Source of the DNA: G001797105 sp964528155
GTDB taxonomy: Bacteria > Chloroflexota > Anaerolineae > Anaerolineales > E44-bin32
NCBI GenBank assembly: GCA_964528155.1
Contig: CAZGRL010000099.1
Coordinates: forward strand, 1-13,283
Reading direction: 5' to 3'
Length of the DNA: 13,283 nt
The notes below the pieces were generated by a model. That model saw nothing but the letters and a program-made list of their open reading frames with translations, made no database searches and was not told the origin of the DNA. Below are positions 1-6,223 of this stretch, in pieces. The translations under genes and the position numbers were made by a program. Position 1 is the stretch's first letter. Each line of letters starts with the position of its first letter.

Positions 1-55
1 GTGGTAGCCGAGCCGCTCACCGCGGGCAATCGTGACTTCGAGCACTTCCACCATT
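1..55. repeat. Terminal direct repeat, left copy (circular overlap)
   Basis: These 55 bases are identical to the last 55 bases of the window (13229-13283). A minus-strand gene continues in frame across the join, with its N-terminal part here and its C-terminal part at 13175-13228. That is what a circular molecule cut at an arbitrary point looks like, rather than a true terminal redundancy of a linear genome. The unique circle would be 13,228 bp. Confidence 0.95.
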
Positions 56-216
56 TCCCGGCGAAGCGCGACGATCTCACGTTCCGCGGCTTCGAGGTCG
101 GCCCATGCGGCCGGGTACCGGATCGCGTTGATTCCGCCGGCGGTGAGCAACACGGCGAACATGAGCGCCGATACCGCCAGCGACGTCCACAGGACGTAAC
201 GCAAGACTTCGAGCAT
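1..216 (-). CDS. Small single-pass membrane protein with coiled coil (N-terminal part; continues at 13228-13175)
   Basis: I do not recognise a family. On the circle the gene is 89 aa: ATG at 216, 72 codons to base 1, then 17 codons plus TGA from 13228 to 13175. Residues 7-27 form one hydrophobic membrane helix. Residues 38-62 are rich in Glu, Arg, Leu and Val in a heptad-like pattern and probably form a coiled coil. The C-terminus is Tyr/Arg rich. The ribosome site GGGAGG lies about nine bases before the ATG. The stop shares one base with the next start (TGATG at 13177-13173), so it is probably coupled to the 92-aa gene. A role as a minor virion membrane protein is inferred only from the number of such proteins in this genome. 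Confidence 0.8.
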   Translation of the reverse strand, partial: MLEVLRYVLWTSLAVSALMFAVLLTAGGINAIRYPAAWADLEAAEREIVALRREMVEVLEVTIARGERLGYH

Positions 217-219
217 CAG

Positions 220-438
220 TCACGCCTCCCTTCGGGTCGTAGCCAATTTCCACGGGCAGAGTCGATAGGGGCAGCGGGCGGCAACTTCGCTCGGGCGGGC
301 GCCGGCGGCGATCTCGGATCGGTGCATCTGGTAGTGGAGTGTCGCCATGTTGCGGCGGGCGGCCGCCCGGCGCCGGCCACGCGAGAGGCGCCACGCCCGC
401 CATCGTTGCCACGGTGTCAGCCGGTGAGGGCGGCGCAT
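220..438 (-). CDS. Basic 72-aa protein of unknown function
   Basis: The family is not recognised. The first 30 residues are strongly Arg rich, with Trp residues, and could bind nucleic acid or a membrane surface. The second half contains a short Cys-Pro-Tyr-Arg-Leu-Cys-Pro segment around residues 55-61, a possible partial metal site or disulphide pair. The ATG at 438 overlaps the stop of the preceding 159-aa gene as TGATG and no separate ribosome site is visible, so translation is probably coupled. Its stop lies three bases before the start of the next gene. A 143-aa reading frame at 77-508 covers the same bases but ignores these junctions. The call rests mainly on gene packing. Confidence 0.6.
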   Translation of the reverse strand: MRRPHRLTPWQRWRAWRLSRGRRRAAARRNMATLHYQMHRSEIAAGARPSEVAARCPYRLCPWKLATTRREA

Positions 439-917
439 CAGATACCGGCGGTGGGTTGCGGGCCCCCGCCGGCGTCGACCTCGGCGTCGGCGTCGCTGCG
501 GGCCTCACCGAGAGCTTGCATCCGGGACCAGGCGTACTGCCCGAGGGCGCCTATCAGCACGACCTCATCCGCCCGGCGGATCGCGGCGGAGAGCCGACGG
601 CGTTTGTTCACGACCCGCGCCAGCGTCGGGGCCGTGACCCGAAGCTCGTTGCCGGTGAATAGCCACAGGTCCCCGTCGTCGTCGTCGGGGAGTCCCGGCA
701 AGAACCCGTTGAGGACCCTCCCGGTCGTTTCGAGCAGCGCCCGCGCCTCGGCCTCGGTGTACGGCTCGGGGAGCGGTTCGACCTCATAGGCGGTGGGGCC
801 GCCAGGAATCCACGGTGTGGACTCGGGCGGCGGCGTCACCCCCGGCGCCGGAGGCGTGTCGGGGTCGCCGGCGGTGACGTCGGCGGGTCGGTCATCGATC
901 GGAGTCATGTCAACCAT
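438..917 (-). CDS. 159-aa acidic protein of unknown function
   Basis: There is no family I recognise. The first 45 residues are Pro/Asp/Thr rich and look disordered. Residues 50-140 look folded and largely helical, with the segment TEAEARALLETTGRVLNGF, a DDDDG run, and an Arg/Lys cluster (NKRRRLSAAIRR) that could form a helical bundle. The tail is again Gly/Pro rich. The ATG at 917 has a very good ribosome site (AGGAGG at 930-925, seven bases away). The next in-frame ATG three codons later is less well spaced. The first bases overlap the end of the 52-aa membrane gene by eight bases, and the stop overlaps the next start (TGATG). It could be a virion cofactor or a regulator; the sequence does not decide. 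Confidence 0.78.
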   Translation of the reverse strand: MVDMTPIDDRPADVTAGDPDTPPAPGVTPPPESTPWIPGGPTAYEVEPLPEPYTEAEARALLETTGRVLNGFLPGLPDDDDGDLWLFTGNELRVTAPTLARVVNKRRRLSAAIRRADEVVLIGALGQYAWSRMQALGEARSDADAEVDAGGGPQPTAGI

Positions 918-1068
918 TCGGGAACCTCCTACGGATTCGTTCGACCGTCTCGCTCGCTCGGGTAACGGTGGCCGACAGCTTGCGGACCAGGGCCCACACC
1001 GCGCCGACCTCCACGGCCCGGAGCACCACGAGCACCAGCAGCAACGCGACGGTGAGCCACCCCGTCAC
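910..1068 (-). CDS. 52-aa single-pass membrane protein (GTG start)
   Basis: This short gene fills the gap between the zinc-ribbon gene and the 159-aa gene. It starts with GTG at 1068-1066, overlapping the TGA of the upstream gene as GTGA, and ends with TGA at 912-910. Residues 3-28 are a continuous hydrophobic helix rich in Leu and Val. The rest is an amphipathic, basic helix (RKLSATVTRASETVERIRRR) and would face the cytoplasm or virion interior. There is no obvious ribosome site of its own, so translational re-initiation is likely. Its end overlaps the next gene by eight bases. It resembles the other mini-membrane proteins of this genome in size and layout. The function is unknown and a virion-membrane role is inferred. 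Confidence 0.72.
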   Translation of the reverse strand: MTGWLTVALLLVLVVLRAVEVGAVWALVRKLSATVTRASETVERIRRRFPNG

Positions 1069-1604
1069 CAGCGGGCCCGCCAACCCTGGCGGCGGCGCGG
1101 CTTCGCCGCCGGCGCCTCGGGGGGGAACGCCTCGGGGGGGGACGCCGGCGGCCCCGCCGTCTCCGCAGTACCGCCGGCGGGTACGTCCGGCGGTACGCTG
1201 GCTACGGGGGCGGCAGGTGGGGGGGCCGCCGGCTTGATCTCCACCCGGTCGACAACCTCGCGGCGGACCCCCCCGGCGGGGGGGACGGCGTTATTCCCCG
1301 GGGGGGATGATCCGGGGGCGGGCCCGCCGTCCCCCCGCTCGGCGGCGGCGCCGGTAGGGGTTTCGGTGCCGGGGCCGGCCGGGGTGGACTGTTCCGCGTC
1401 GCCGGCGGGGGCGGTGGATGCTGCGTGTGGGGACTCACCCCCGCCGGCGTCGACGCGGATCGCCTCCGAATCACCGCGAAGGGGGGCCCGGTACTGGAGG
1501 CGACAAGAGGGGCAGCGCATCAGGGTATTGGGTTGCGCCCGGGTGGTGCGCTCATGGCCGCAGCCCGGGCAGACAATCGTGCGGGTCACGTTCGCGGGGG
1601 GCAT
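1065..1604 (-). CDS. Zinc-ribbon protein with long disordered Pro/Gly-rich tail
   Basis: The 179-aa product begins with a clear four-cysteine zinc ribbon: Cys12-Pro-Gly-Cys15 and Cys31-Pro-Ser-Cys34, with a basic or aromatic stretch after it (RLQYRAPLRG). From about residue 45 to 165 the chain is Pro, Gly, Ala, Glu and Thr rich and surely disordered, including a five-residue tandem repeat (PPEAF PPEAP). It ends with a basic patch KPRRRQGWRARW. Zinc ribbons of this type commonly bind nucleic acid or bridge proteins, so a transcription-related or DNA-compacting role is possible but unproven. Start and stop both overlap neighbours (TGATG at 1606-1602, GTGA at 1068-1065). The underlying DNA has several runs of seven or eight G on the plus strand, so length errors in this stretch would be easy to miss. 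Confidence 0.75.
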   Translation of the reverse strand: MPPANVTRTIVCPGCGHERTTRAQPNTLMRCPSCRLQYRAPLRGDSEAIRVDAGGGESPHAASTAPAGDAEQSTPAGPGTETPTGAAAERGDGGPAPGSSPPGNNAVPPAGGVRREVVDRVEIKPAAPPPAAPVASVPPDVPAGGTAETAGPPASPPEAFPPEAPAAKPRRRQGWRARW

Positions 1605-1837
1605 CAGGTGTTGATCCTTTCGTCGGCGGTGGCGGCCAGAAACGCCCGCAGCACGGCCTCACCCCCGGCGCCGGGTGGTAGCCACCAGACGTGCGCTAGA
1701 AACGGCTCATCGTTCTCGCTGCGGGACTGGCACACCCCCTGATGGGGGCCGTCGTGGCCGGGCGGCAGCGCGCAGGCGAACATCACGGCGACCGTCACGC
1801 GGACCGCGCAAGGGTCGGTGTCGATCGACTCTGGCAT
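1604..1837 (-). CDS. 77-aa Cys/His protein with CALPPGHDGPH motif
   Basis: I chose the ATG at 1837. An upstream in-frame ATG at 1930 would add 31 low-complexity residues and would swallow a hairpin and a promoter-like TAGGGT. The protein carries Cys22, His28, His32 and Cys36 in CALPPGHDGPHQGVC, a pattern I associate with small zinc-binding proteins common in actinobacteria and their phages. Another Cys is at residue 10. The C-terminal half (HVWWLPPGAGGEAVLRAFLA) is unremarkable. A 12-base word found 14 bases before the start also precedes the gene at 7558, which suggests shared control. The stop shares a base with the zinc-ribbon gene start. This probably heads the transcription unit that includes the ATPase and capsid genes. 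Function unknown; a regulator is one reasonable guess. Confidence 0.72.
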   Translation of the reverse strand: MPESIDTDPCAVRVTVAVMFACALPPGHDGPHQGVCQSRSENDEPFLAHVWWLPPGAGGEAVLRAFLAATADERINT

Positions 1838-1850
1838 CGGATAACCCCCG

Positions 1851-1862
1851 GGTGTTGTGGCC
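1851..1862 (-). promoter_or_regulatory. Leader word GGCCACAACACC, copy 1
   Basis: On the minus strand GGCCACAACACC ends 13 bases before the ATG at 1837. The same 12 bases lie at the same distance before the GTG at 7558 and I found no third copy. Both genes follow non-coding gaps, so this could be a transcript 5' end, a regulator site or a shared untranslated leader. Confidence 0.4.
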
Positions 1863-1872
1863 GGACACGGTG

Positions 1873-1878
1873 ACCCTA
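1873..1878 (-). promoter_or_regulatory. Possible -10 element TAGGGT
   Basis: TAGGGT fits the TANNNT form of actinobacterial -10 boxes. It sits in the only non-coding gap between the endolysin and the 77-aa gene, with a GTGTCC(G) leader and the shared 12-base word after it. No TTGAC-like -35 box is visible at the usual distance, so the call is weak. Confidence 0.3.
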
Positions 1879-1899
1879 CCAGCCTCGCCCGGTCCGGGG

Positions 1900-1914
1900 G
1901 GTGCGGGCGGCACC
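1900..1914 (-). terminator. Weak hairpin after the endolysin gene
   Basis: Arms GGTGC and GCACC (5 bp, 5-base loop), embedded in longer G and C runs, lie 20 bases after the endolysin stop. There is no T tract. Together with the TAGGGT just downstream it could separate two transcription units, but the stem is short. Confidence 0.3.
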
Positions 1915-1933
1915 GCCCCCAGCCCGCCATGGG

Positions 1934-2866
1934 TCACCCGTTGGCTATCGCATCGGCAACCCAGGCGAGCACGTCGTCACGACTGACCTCGGCGGCCGGG
2001 TTCGCAAGGCGTTTGATCTCGGCGGCGACCACGGCGCGCACCAGGGCGGCGTACTCGTTGCCGTTGACGTCCTCCCCGTCGGTTCCGAGCACCGCCGTCA
2101 CCGCGGCGACGGTGGCTTCCCCGTAGAGGCCATCGGTGATGATCTTCGAGTAGCCGGGCACCAGCACCAGCCCGGCGATGTTGAGCATCCCCTGCACCGA
2201 CGCGACGTCGGAGCGCCGATATTCGCGGGGCGGGGAACCATCGCCTCGCTTGAGTGGCAGCATCGTTTCATCCTCCAGTGTGTGAGCCCCGGCCGTCGCG
2301 ACGGTCTGGAGCAGCGGGTACAGGTGATTGCCGGGGCACGATTTGTTGGCGGTGTCACGGTGGCCCCACACCGGCCATCCGCGCGGGTTCGGTCGATCGA
2401 GCGGGAGGCCTTGGCGGCGCAGCCACCACAGCGTGAACGACACCAGGTCGGCCGCTTCGGCGGCGGCGTCGTCCTTGTCGAAGTTGCCGAGCAGCCCGAA
2501 GCCGATCCCGGCGACGTTGTGGCCGGCGGTGTGCGCCCCGCGTGTCACGGACCCGCGGCCCTCCAGCAGTAGCAGCCCGCCATCCTCCGCGACCGCACCG
2601 TTGAGCGAATAGGGCAAGGGTCCGAGGTCCGGGCGGACGACTTCGAGCCGGCGCATGTAGGCGGCGGCGTCGGCGATGATCCAGCGATTCGGTGTGTCGT
2701 CGTCGTCAATCGCGCCGGTGTGGTGAACCTGTAGCTCACGCTTGCCGGCGGCCGGGTCGATCGGGCGGCCGGCGACGAACGCCTCGGTGGCGGCGGAGCA
2801 GCCCCACCCGGAGCGCGTCACGAACCACACGATCCGTCCGCCCGGCGAGCGCCCGATCAGATTCAT
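1934..2866 (-). CDS. Endolysin: N-acetylmuramoyl-L-alanine amidase with peptidoglycan-binding domain
   Basis: This 310-aa lysin should cut the amide bond between muramic acid and the stem peptide at the end of infection. Residues 18-190 form an Amidase_2/PGRP domain: RSGWGC at the front, the zinc ligand region VHHTG (His48/49), AHTAGHN at 111-117, and WGHRD..KSCPG, where His169, Lys175 and Cys177 have the same spacing as His122, Lys128 and Cys130 of T7 lysozyme. Tyr86 could be the catalytic Tyr. Residues 205-280 look like a PG_binding_1 domain (SVQGMLN, GLYGEATVAAV). A short helical tail follows. There is no signal peptide, so release would need a holin or pinholin, for which several small membrane proteins here are candidates. 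It is the last gene after the spike, with a nine-base gap. Confidence 0.95.
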   Translation of the reverse strand: MNLIGRSPGGRIVWFVTRSGWGCSAATEAFVAGRPIDPAAGKRELQVHHTGAIDDDDTPNRWIIADAAAYMRRLEVVRPDLGPLPYSLNGAVAEDGGLLLLEGRGSVTRGAHTAGHNVAGIGFGLLGNFDKDDAAAEAADLVSFTLWWLRRQGLPLDRPNPRGWPVWGHRDTANKSCPGNHLYPLLQTVATAGAHTLEDETMLPLKRGDGSPPREYRRSDVASVQGMLNIAGLVLVPGYSKIITDGLYGEATVAAVTAVLGTDGEDVNGNEYAALVRAVVAAEIKRLANPAAEVSRDDVLAWVADAIANG

Positions 2867-2875
2867 GGGCAGACC

Positions 2876-3757
2876 CTACACCAGCCGGGTGACGGTGAGC
2901 ACACCCGTAGTGGCGGAGAGGTTCACGCCGGCGTTGTGCGCTATCGTCGCCCGCACATACTCGCCGGCCACGAGTGGCCACACCGACGCGACGGACAGAC
3001 GGTCAGGGTAGGCCCCGAGCGGCGGTGAAAGCTGCTGCGCGTGGTAACCGGCCACCGACGAGTAGAGCGTAAGGTGCCGGAACGATCCGGCCGCCGATTG
3101 GCTGATGATGGCGTGAGCGGTCATCAGGTACACGCCATCATCAGGGACGACCACCCGGTCGGTGTTGACTACCGTCGAATGGCCGCCCCAATCGTCGCGG
3201 GTTTCCGACCCGGGGCCAAACACCAGCCATATGGCCCCGTTCGGCAACGTCAACGGCGCCGGCAGCGACAGGGCCACTGTACGGCCCGCCGACTCCACCC
3301 ACGAGTGCACCCGCACCGGCTCGGTCGGGTCGGCCTCCTGGAGATCAATGCCGGTGGCCATCGACACCCCGAGATCGTCACCGACGCCGCCCGAGACGTA
3401 CATAGCGTTGGGGCGGGTGCCGGACCCGGGCGCGTGACCGAACTCGACCTGAGGGCCGCTATTCGCCGGCGTGCGACCCGCCCGGACCCTCAGCACCGGG
3501 TACTCGGGCCACCCGGGGGCCAGTTGTTCGGTGAACGCTTCGATATGGGCCGGTTGTGACTCCTGATCGGCGCCCGTCTCGAATCGGAACGAGCCCGTAT
3601 AGGGCACTCCACCGTCGAACACGATCCGGGGCTTCGCGAGGGACGTCACCAGGGCGCCGGTTCCGTCGAGGGATAGCAGACCGCCGATCACCAGTTCAGG
3701 GAGCACCGACCCGGGGAGCAGGTCGGCGGCGTCCACCAGCTGGTTGCGGAACTTCAT
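2876..3757 (-). CDS. Putative spike / receptor-binding protein with C1q/TNF-like C-terminus
   Basis: This 293-aa protein is almost entirely beta-rich with no membrane segment. Residues 1-30 (MKFRNQLVDAADLLPGSVLP) resemble a virion-attachment or tip segment. The middle has Gly/Pro-rich turns. From about residue 200 the pattern (DDGVYLMTAHAI, then FRHLTLYSS, then LSVASVWPLVAGEYVRATIAH, ending in a hydrophobic strand) matches the C1q/TNF-like trimeric domains often found at the C-terminus of phage fibres and of the PRD1 spike P5. The domain call is by eye. The position between a small beta-rich protein (overlap ATGA at 3757) and the endolysin fits a vertex/lysis block. It likely binds a cell-surface receptor. 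Confidence 0.7.
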   Translation of the reverse strand: MKFRNQLVDAADLLPGSVLPELVIGGLLSLDGTGALVTSLAKPRIVFDGGVPYTGSFRFETGADQESQPAHIEAFTEQLAPGWPEYPVLRVRAGRTPANSGPQVEFGHAPGSGTRPNAMYVSGGVGDDLGVSMATGIDLQEADPTEPVRVHSWVESAGRTVALSLPAPLTLPNGAIWLVFGPGSETRDDWGGHSTVVNTDRVVVPDDGVYLMTAHAIISQSAAGSFRHLTLYSSVAGYHAQQLSPPLGAYPDRLSVASVWPLVAGEYVRATIAHNAGVNLSATTGVLTVTRLV

Positions 3758-4212
3758 CCGACCAGCCGCATGATCCGGTACTGAGCCGACGCAAGGCAGA
3801 CGTTCCCGACGCCGGCGCCAGACCAGACCACGAAGATCGAACTCCCGCCGGGGACATAGATCGGCGGGTCACCGTCGGCGGTGTCGAGATCACCGTGGGT
3901 TGTGCCGGCAACGATCGCCGCCGGCGACACCGACCCGATGTAGACGGAAGCGGCCGAGCCCGGCGCAGCGTCAACGACACGAATCAGCATCGACTCCAGC
4001 AGCCACAGGTGACCCTGGTCGGCGGGACCGAACTCGACCGTTGCGTCGCCGGCGGCGTCACTGGTGACGGTGCGGGCCTCCCGTTGGAGAGCCTCCAGGG
4101 CGAGAGTACGGCCGCCCGGCGCCGGCGACGCGGTGAGTATCCCCGGCAGCATCGAGGCGGGCACGGTGACGCCCCGGAGCGGGACGGACCCGATCACGAC
4201 ACGGGACGTCAT
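3754..4212 (-). CDS. Small beta-rich structural protein, candidate vertex/penton component
   Basis: The 152-aa product has alternating hydrophobic residues through most of its length and no membrane helix or coiled coil. Recognisable pieces are TVEFGPADQGHLWLLESMLIRV (strand-turn-strand, residues 58-79), ASVYIGSVSP, and a late pair of strands YVPGGSSIFVVWSGA and SAQYRIMRLVG. This strand order is compatible with a single jelly roll or a fibre-base domain, as in penton proteins of PRD1-like viruses. Gene order supports this: it lies directly before the putative spike with a four-base ATGA overlap. It shares general style, though no clear sequence match, with the 144-aa protein at 6544-6978. It could equally be a minor capsid decoration protein. 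Confidence 0.6.
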   Translation of the reverse strand: MTSRVVIGSVPLRGVTVPASMLPGILTASPAPGGRTLALEALQREARTVTSDAAGDATVEFGPADQGHLWLLESMLIRVVDAAPGSAASVYIGSVSPAAIVAGTTHGDLDTADGDPPIYVPGGSSIFVVWSGAGVGNVCLASAQYRIMRLVG

Positions 4213-4535
4213 AGCTTCGAGAACGCCCGGCGCAGCCCGAGCACCACGAGCCCCACACCAGCGAGCGCCAGGATTCCGTTACTGACGATCACCGCCACGG
4301 TGCCGAGCGCCCCACCGACCGCCGACGCGATCGGGGACACCACAGCGGCGGCCGCGTCACCGACCGCGCCGCGGACGTTCGACGTTGCGCCAGTGACACA
4401 CTCGACCGCCCGCTCGCCCATCGCCTGCTCAACCGCGGGCGTGACCGTCTCGCCGGCGACCAGCTCGTTGTAGGCGTCCCCGATCCCGTCACACGGAAGC
4501 GCCCGGACGGCGGCGACTAGTTCGGCCTCGGTCAC
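4209..4535 (-). CDS. 108-aa membrane protein, hydrophobic C-terminal half
   Basis: The family is not recognised. Residues 1-50 are soluble and acidic with two Cys residues (15 and 46), followed by a long Ala/Val/Gly-rich hydrophobic stretch from about 58 to 100 that holds one strong helix and possibly a second weaker one. The end LRRAFSKL is positively charged and would stay inside. Starts and stops overlap both neighbours by four bases (ATGA). The layout resembles small virion-membrane proteins of PM2 and PRD1; a holin-like role is an alternative given the nearby lysin. Confidence 0.75.
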   Translation of the reverse strand: MTEAELVAAVRALPCDGIGDAYNELVAGETVTPAVEQAMGERAVECVTGATSNVRGAVGDAAAAVVSPIASAVGGALGTVAVIVSNGILALAGVGLVVLGLRRAFSKL

Positions 4536-5089
4536 TGGCCGCCCTCCTGATTCTCGGGCCGCGCCAAGATCGCCCGAGCCCGCTCGGCGGCGCCGGCGAC
4601 GTCGAGCCCGCGGGCGTTGGCTTCGGCCTCAGCGTATGCGGGCGTCCCGGGTTGCAACGCCGCGAGACGTCGCAGGAAGTCCAGTTGCTGAGGATCGGGG
4701 CGGGTCCCGGGCGGGATCGTCACCCACGACGGCAAGGCGCCGGAGGCGTCTACAGGCACCGGGTCCGGTTCGGTCGTGACGCCGCCCTCCAGGTGCTCGA
4801 TTCGGGTTTCCCATCGGGCCAGTTCCTCGGTGACGGCACGCGAAAACGAGCCGAGGTCGGCGGCGGACAGGGCGTAGCCGGCCGGTGGCGGATTCGCCGG
4901 GTAGGGGCCCGAAGCTTGCGCGATGTCGTTGCCTGCCGATGGCCCATCCGTCGGCTTGTCGTCGGCTCGGGTGGCGCCGGCCCGGCGACGTTGCAGTAAC
5001 GCGAGGGCGGCGACAATCGGGGCGCCCGCGAGCATCAGGACCTGTTGCGCTTTGGGTAGCCCGCGCCACCAGGTGAGCGCCCGGTTCAT
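4532..5089 (-). CDS. 185-aa membrane-anchored protein
   Basis: A short basic N-terminus with two Trp residues is followed by one membrane helix at residues 17-33 and an Arg cluster (QRRRAGATR) that sets the orientation. Residues 40-75 are Pro/Gly rich and flexible. Residues 76-100 are helical, charged and coiled-coil-like (FSRAVTEELARWETRIEHLE). The C-terminal third is helical and Ala rich. No enzyme motif is seen. It is probably one of the structural proteins linking the internal membrane to the capsid or to the vertex proteins encoded next to it. Both ends overlap neighbours by four bases. Confidence 0.75.
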   Translation of the reverse strand: MNRALTWWRGLPKAQQVLMLAGAPIVAALALLQRRRAGATRADDKPTDGPSAGNDIAQASGPYPANPPPAGYALSAADLGSFSRAVTEELARWETRIEHLEGGVTTEPDPVPVDASGALPSWVTIPPGTRPDPQQLDFLRRLAALQPGTPAYAEAEANARGLDVAGAAERARAILARPENQEGGQ

Positions 5090-5409
5090 GGCAATTCACC
5101 GGCGAGCCCGGCCGGGGTACGGGACCAGGGAAGCGCCGCCCGATCAGACACACCGAACGACGGCCGGGTATCCGCGAGCCGGGGCGCCGGTTGCAGCCGC
5201 TGCGGCGTCGGGGTGTCCGCGGTCCAGGTCGTGGCCGGTAGCCCGGTCAGGTCTTGGGAGACGGCACCGGCGAAGATCGGCCGATGCTTCAAGCGGTCGA
5301 TCACTCGGCGCATCGGTTCGGCCGGGTCATCGACCACATACCGCCACGGCAGTTTGGCGGCCGCGACGAAAGAAGCCATCCAGGCGGGCCGGGCATATCG
5401 GGGGATCAT
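5086..5409 (-). CDS. 107-aa protein of unknown function
   Basis: No family is recognised. The first half (MIPRYARPAWMASFVAAAKL, then an Arg/Asp-rich helix) may lie on a membrane surface; the second half is Pro/Thr/Arg rich and probably disordered. No clear membrane-spanning helix is present. The start at 5409 has a GAGG ribosome site that overlaps the TGA of the upstream mini-gene, and the stop overlaps the next start (ATGA at 5089). Confidence 0.7.
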   Translation of the reverse strand: MIPRYARPAWMASFVAAAKLPWRYVVDDPAEPMRRVIDRLKHRPIFAGAVSQDLTGLPATTWTADTPTPQRLQPAPRLADTRPSFGVSDRAALPWSRTPAGLAGELP

Positions 5410-5415
5410 GGGGCC

Positions 5416-5544
5416 TCATTTCAAGAGTCGTGTGACCTGGGTTTGGAGGCGGCCGGAGAACCCGGTGAACACGACAGCCGCGAACCCGAGCGCCAGGAAC
5501 GAGCCGGCAATACGGAGAAGGTCCCGGCCGGAGATCGACGGCAT
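5416..5544 (-). CDS. 42-aa single-pass membrane protein
   Basis: The true start is the ATG at 5544, preceded by GGTAGG; longer versions of this frame upstream run out of phase through the 48-aa gene. Residues 9-30 are one hydrophobic helix (RIAGSFLALGFAAVVFTGF), followed by a basic amphipathic end. Size and charge pattern match the mini-membrane proteins found elsewhere in this genome. It probably sits in the virion membrane; a pinholin cannot be excluded. Confidence 0.72.
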   Translation of the reverse strand: MPSISGRDLLRIAGSFLALGFAAVVFTGFSGRLQTQVTRLLK

Positions 5545-5551
5545 CAGGGAC

Positions 5552-5698
5552 CTACCGGCCTTGCAGCGTGCGGAAGAAATCGACGGTGCCCGAGGACGCG
5601 GCTTTGAGCAGCGACGTGGCGCCGGCGGCGTATCTGAGGACCAAGTAGAGGCCGGTGAGCGACATGGCGCCGGCGAAGGTGTTGGTGAGCCACCGCAT
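5552..5698 (-). CDS. 48-aa single-pass membrane protein
   Basis: The ATG at 5698 is chosen over an earlier in-frame ATG at 5794 because the latter would overlap the 156-aa gene by 46 bases with low-complexity sequence. Residues 6-27 are hydrophobic (AGAMSLTGLYLVLRYAAGA), followed by a short Ser/Thr region and a basic end. The stop is seven bases before the start of the 42-aa gene. The ribosome site is weak. The preceding 50-base gap contains a TACACT box, so this may be the first gene of a sub-transcript. Function unknown. Confidence 0.7.
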   Translation of the reverse strand: MRWLTNTFAGAMSLTGLYLVLRYAAGATSLLKAASSGTVDFFRTLQGR

Positions 5699-5742
5699 AG
5701 GATCACTCGCAATTCCCCGGCCGCGAAGGGGCGGACGTGCCG

Positions 5743-5748
5743 AGTGTA
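5743..5748 (-). promoter_or_regulatory. Possible -10 element TACACT
   Basis: TACACTCGGCA on the minus strand directly follows the stop of the 156-aa gene and a small CCCGC/GCGGG stem. A near-identical TACACTCCGCA follows the large hairpin at 7259-7300. TACACT fits the TANNNT form but no -35 box is apparent. Confidence 0.3.
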
Positions 5749-6219
5749 TCACCCGCCGGGCGGGGCCGGTATGCCTCGGGTCGAACGCAACCATTCGAGG
5801 GCCCGCCCGAGGCCACGGAACACGCGGGCGATCGAGTCGGCTTCGCGGAGGAACCAGTAGAGGGCAACCAGCCCGATCGACTGGAGGATCAGCACACCCG
5901 GAGCGATCCGGCGGAGGCGACGCCGGCCAGCGGCAGCGGAAGCGGCCGCGCGACGGGCTCGAGCCCGGGGCCGGCGGTCGGCGATCTCGCGATCCTGGCG
6001 GGCGATCGTCCGTTTAGTCGGTTGCAACGTCTCAGGATCGAGCCCATAGGCCAACTGCGCCGCGCGCAGCCGTCCCGCCTGAGTCGACCCGATCGTGTCG
6101 GGATCGGCGGAGAGGTCACGGGCGAGCCGCATGGCGCGGGACTCGACCGGATCGTCGTTATTGGCATCGACCTCAGCGCGGAGGACCCGAGCGATTTCGA
6201 GCAAGGTCGGCTTTCCCAT
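5749..6219 (-). CDS. 156-aa membrane protein with basic central helix
   Basis: Residues 1-80 are helical and charged (LLEIARVLRAEVDAN, SRAMRLARDL) and look like a soluble domain. Residues 70-104 are extremely Arg rich. One membrane helix spans about 106-124 (APGVLILQSIGLVALYWFL), and a basic amphipathic helix plus a Pro/Gly end follow. The Arg-rich stretch next to a membrane helix could bind packaged DNA on the inner face of a virion membrane; this is inference. The start lies four bases after the preceding stop. Confidence 0.78.
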   Translation of the reverse strand: MGKPTLLEIARVLRAEVDANNDDPVESRAMRLARDLSADPDTIGSTQAGRLRAAQLAYGLDPETLQPTKRTIARQDREIADRRPRARARRAAASAAAGRRRLRRIAPGVLILQSIGLVALYWFLREADSIARVFRGLGRALEWLRSTRGIPAPPGG

Positions 6220-6223
6220 CAGG

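Noticed and set aside
77..508. 143-codon minus-strand frame
   Set aside because: It conflicts with the coupled 159-aa, 72-aa and 89-aa genes and has Pro/Arg-rich low-complexity content.
1838..1930. Longer version of the 77-aa Cys/His protein starting at 1930
   Set aside because: The start is three bases from the endolysin stop but lacks a ribosome site, adds low-complexity residues, and would hide the hairpin, TAGGGT and shared leader word. Not fully excluded.
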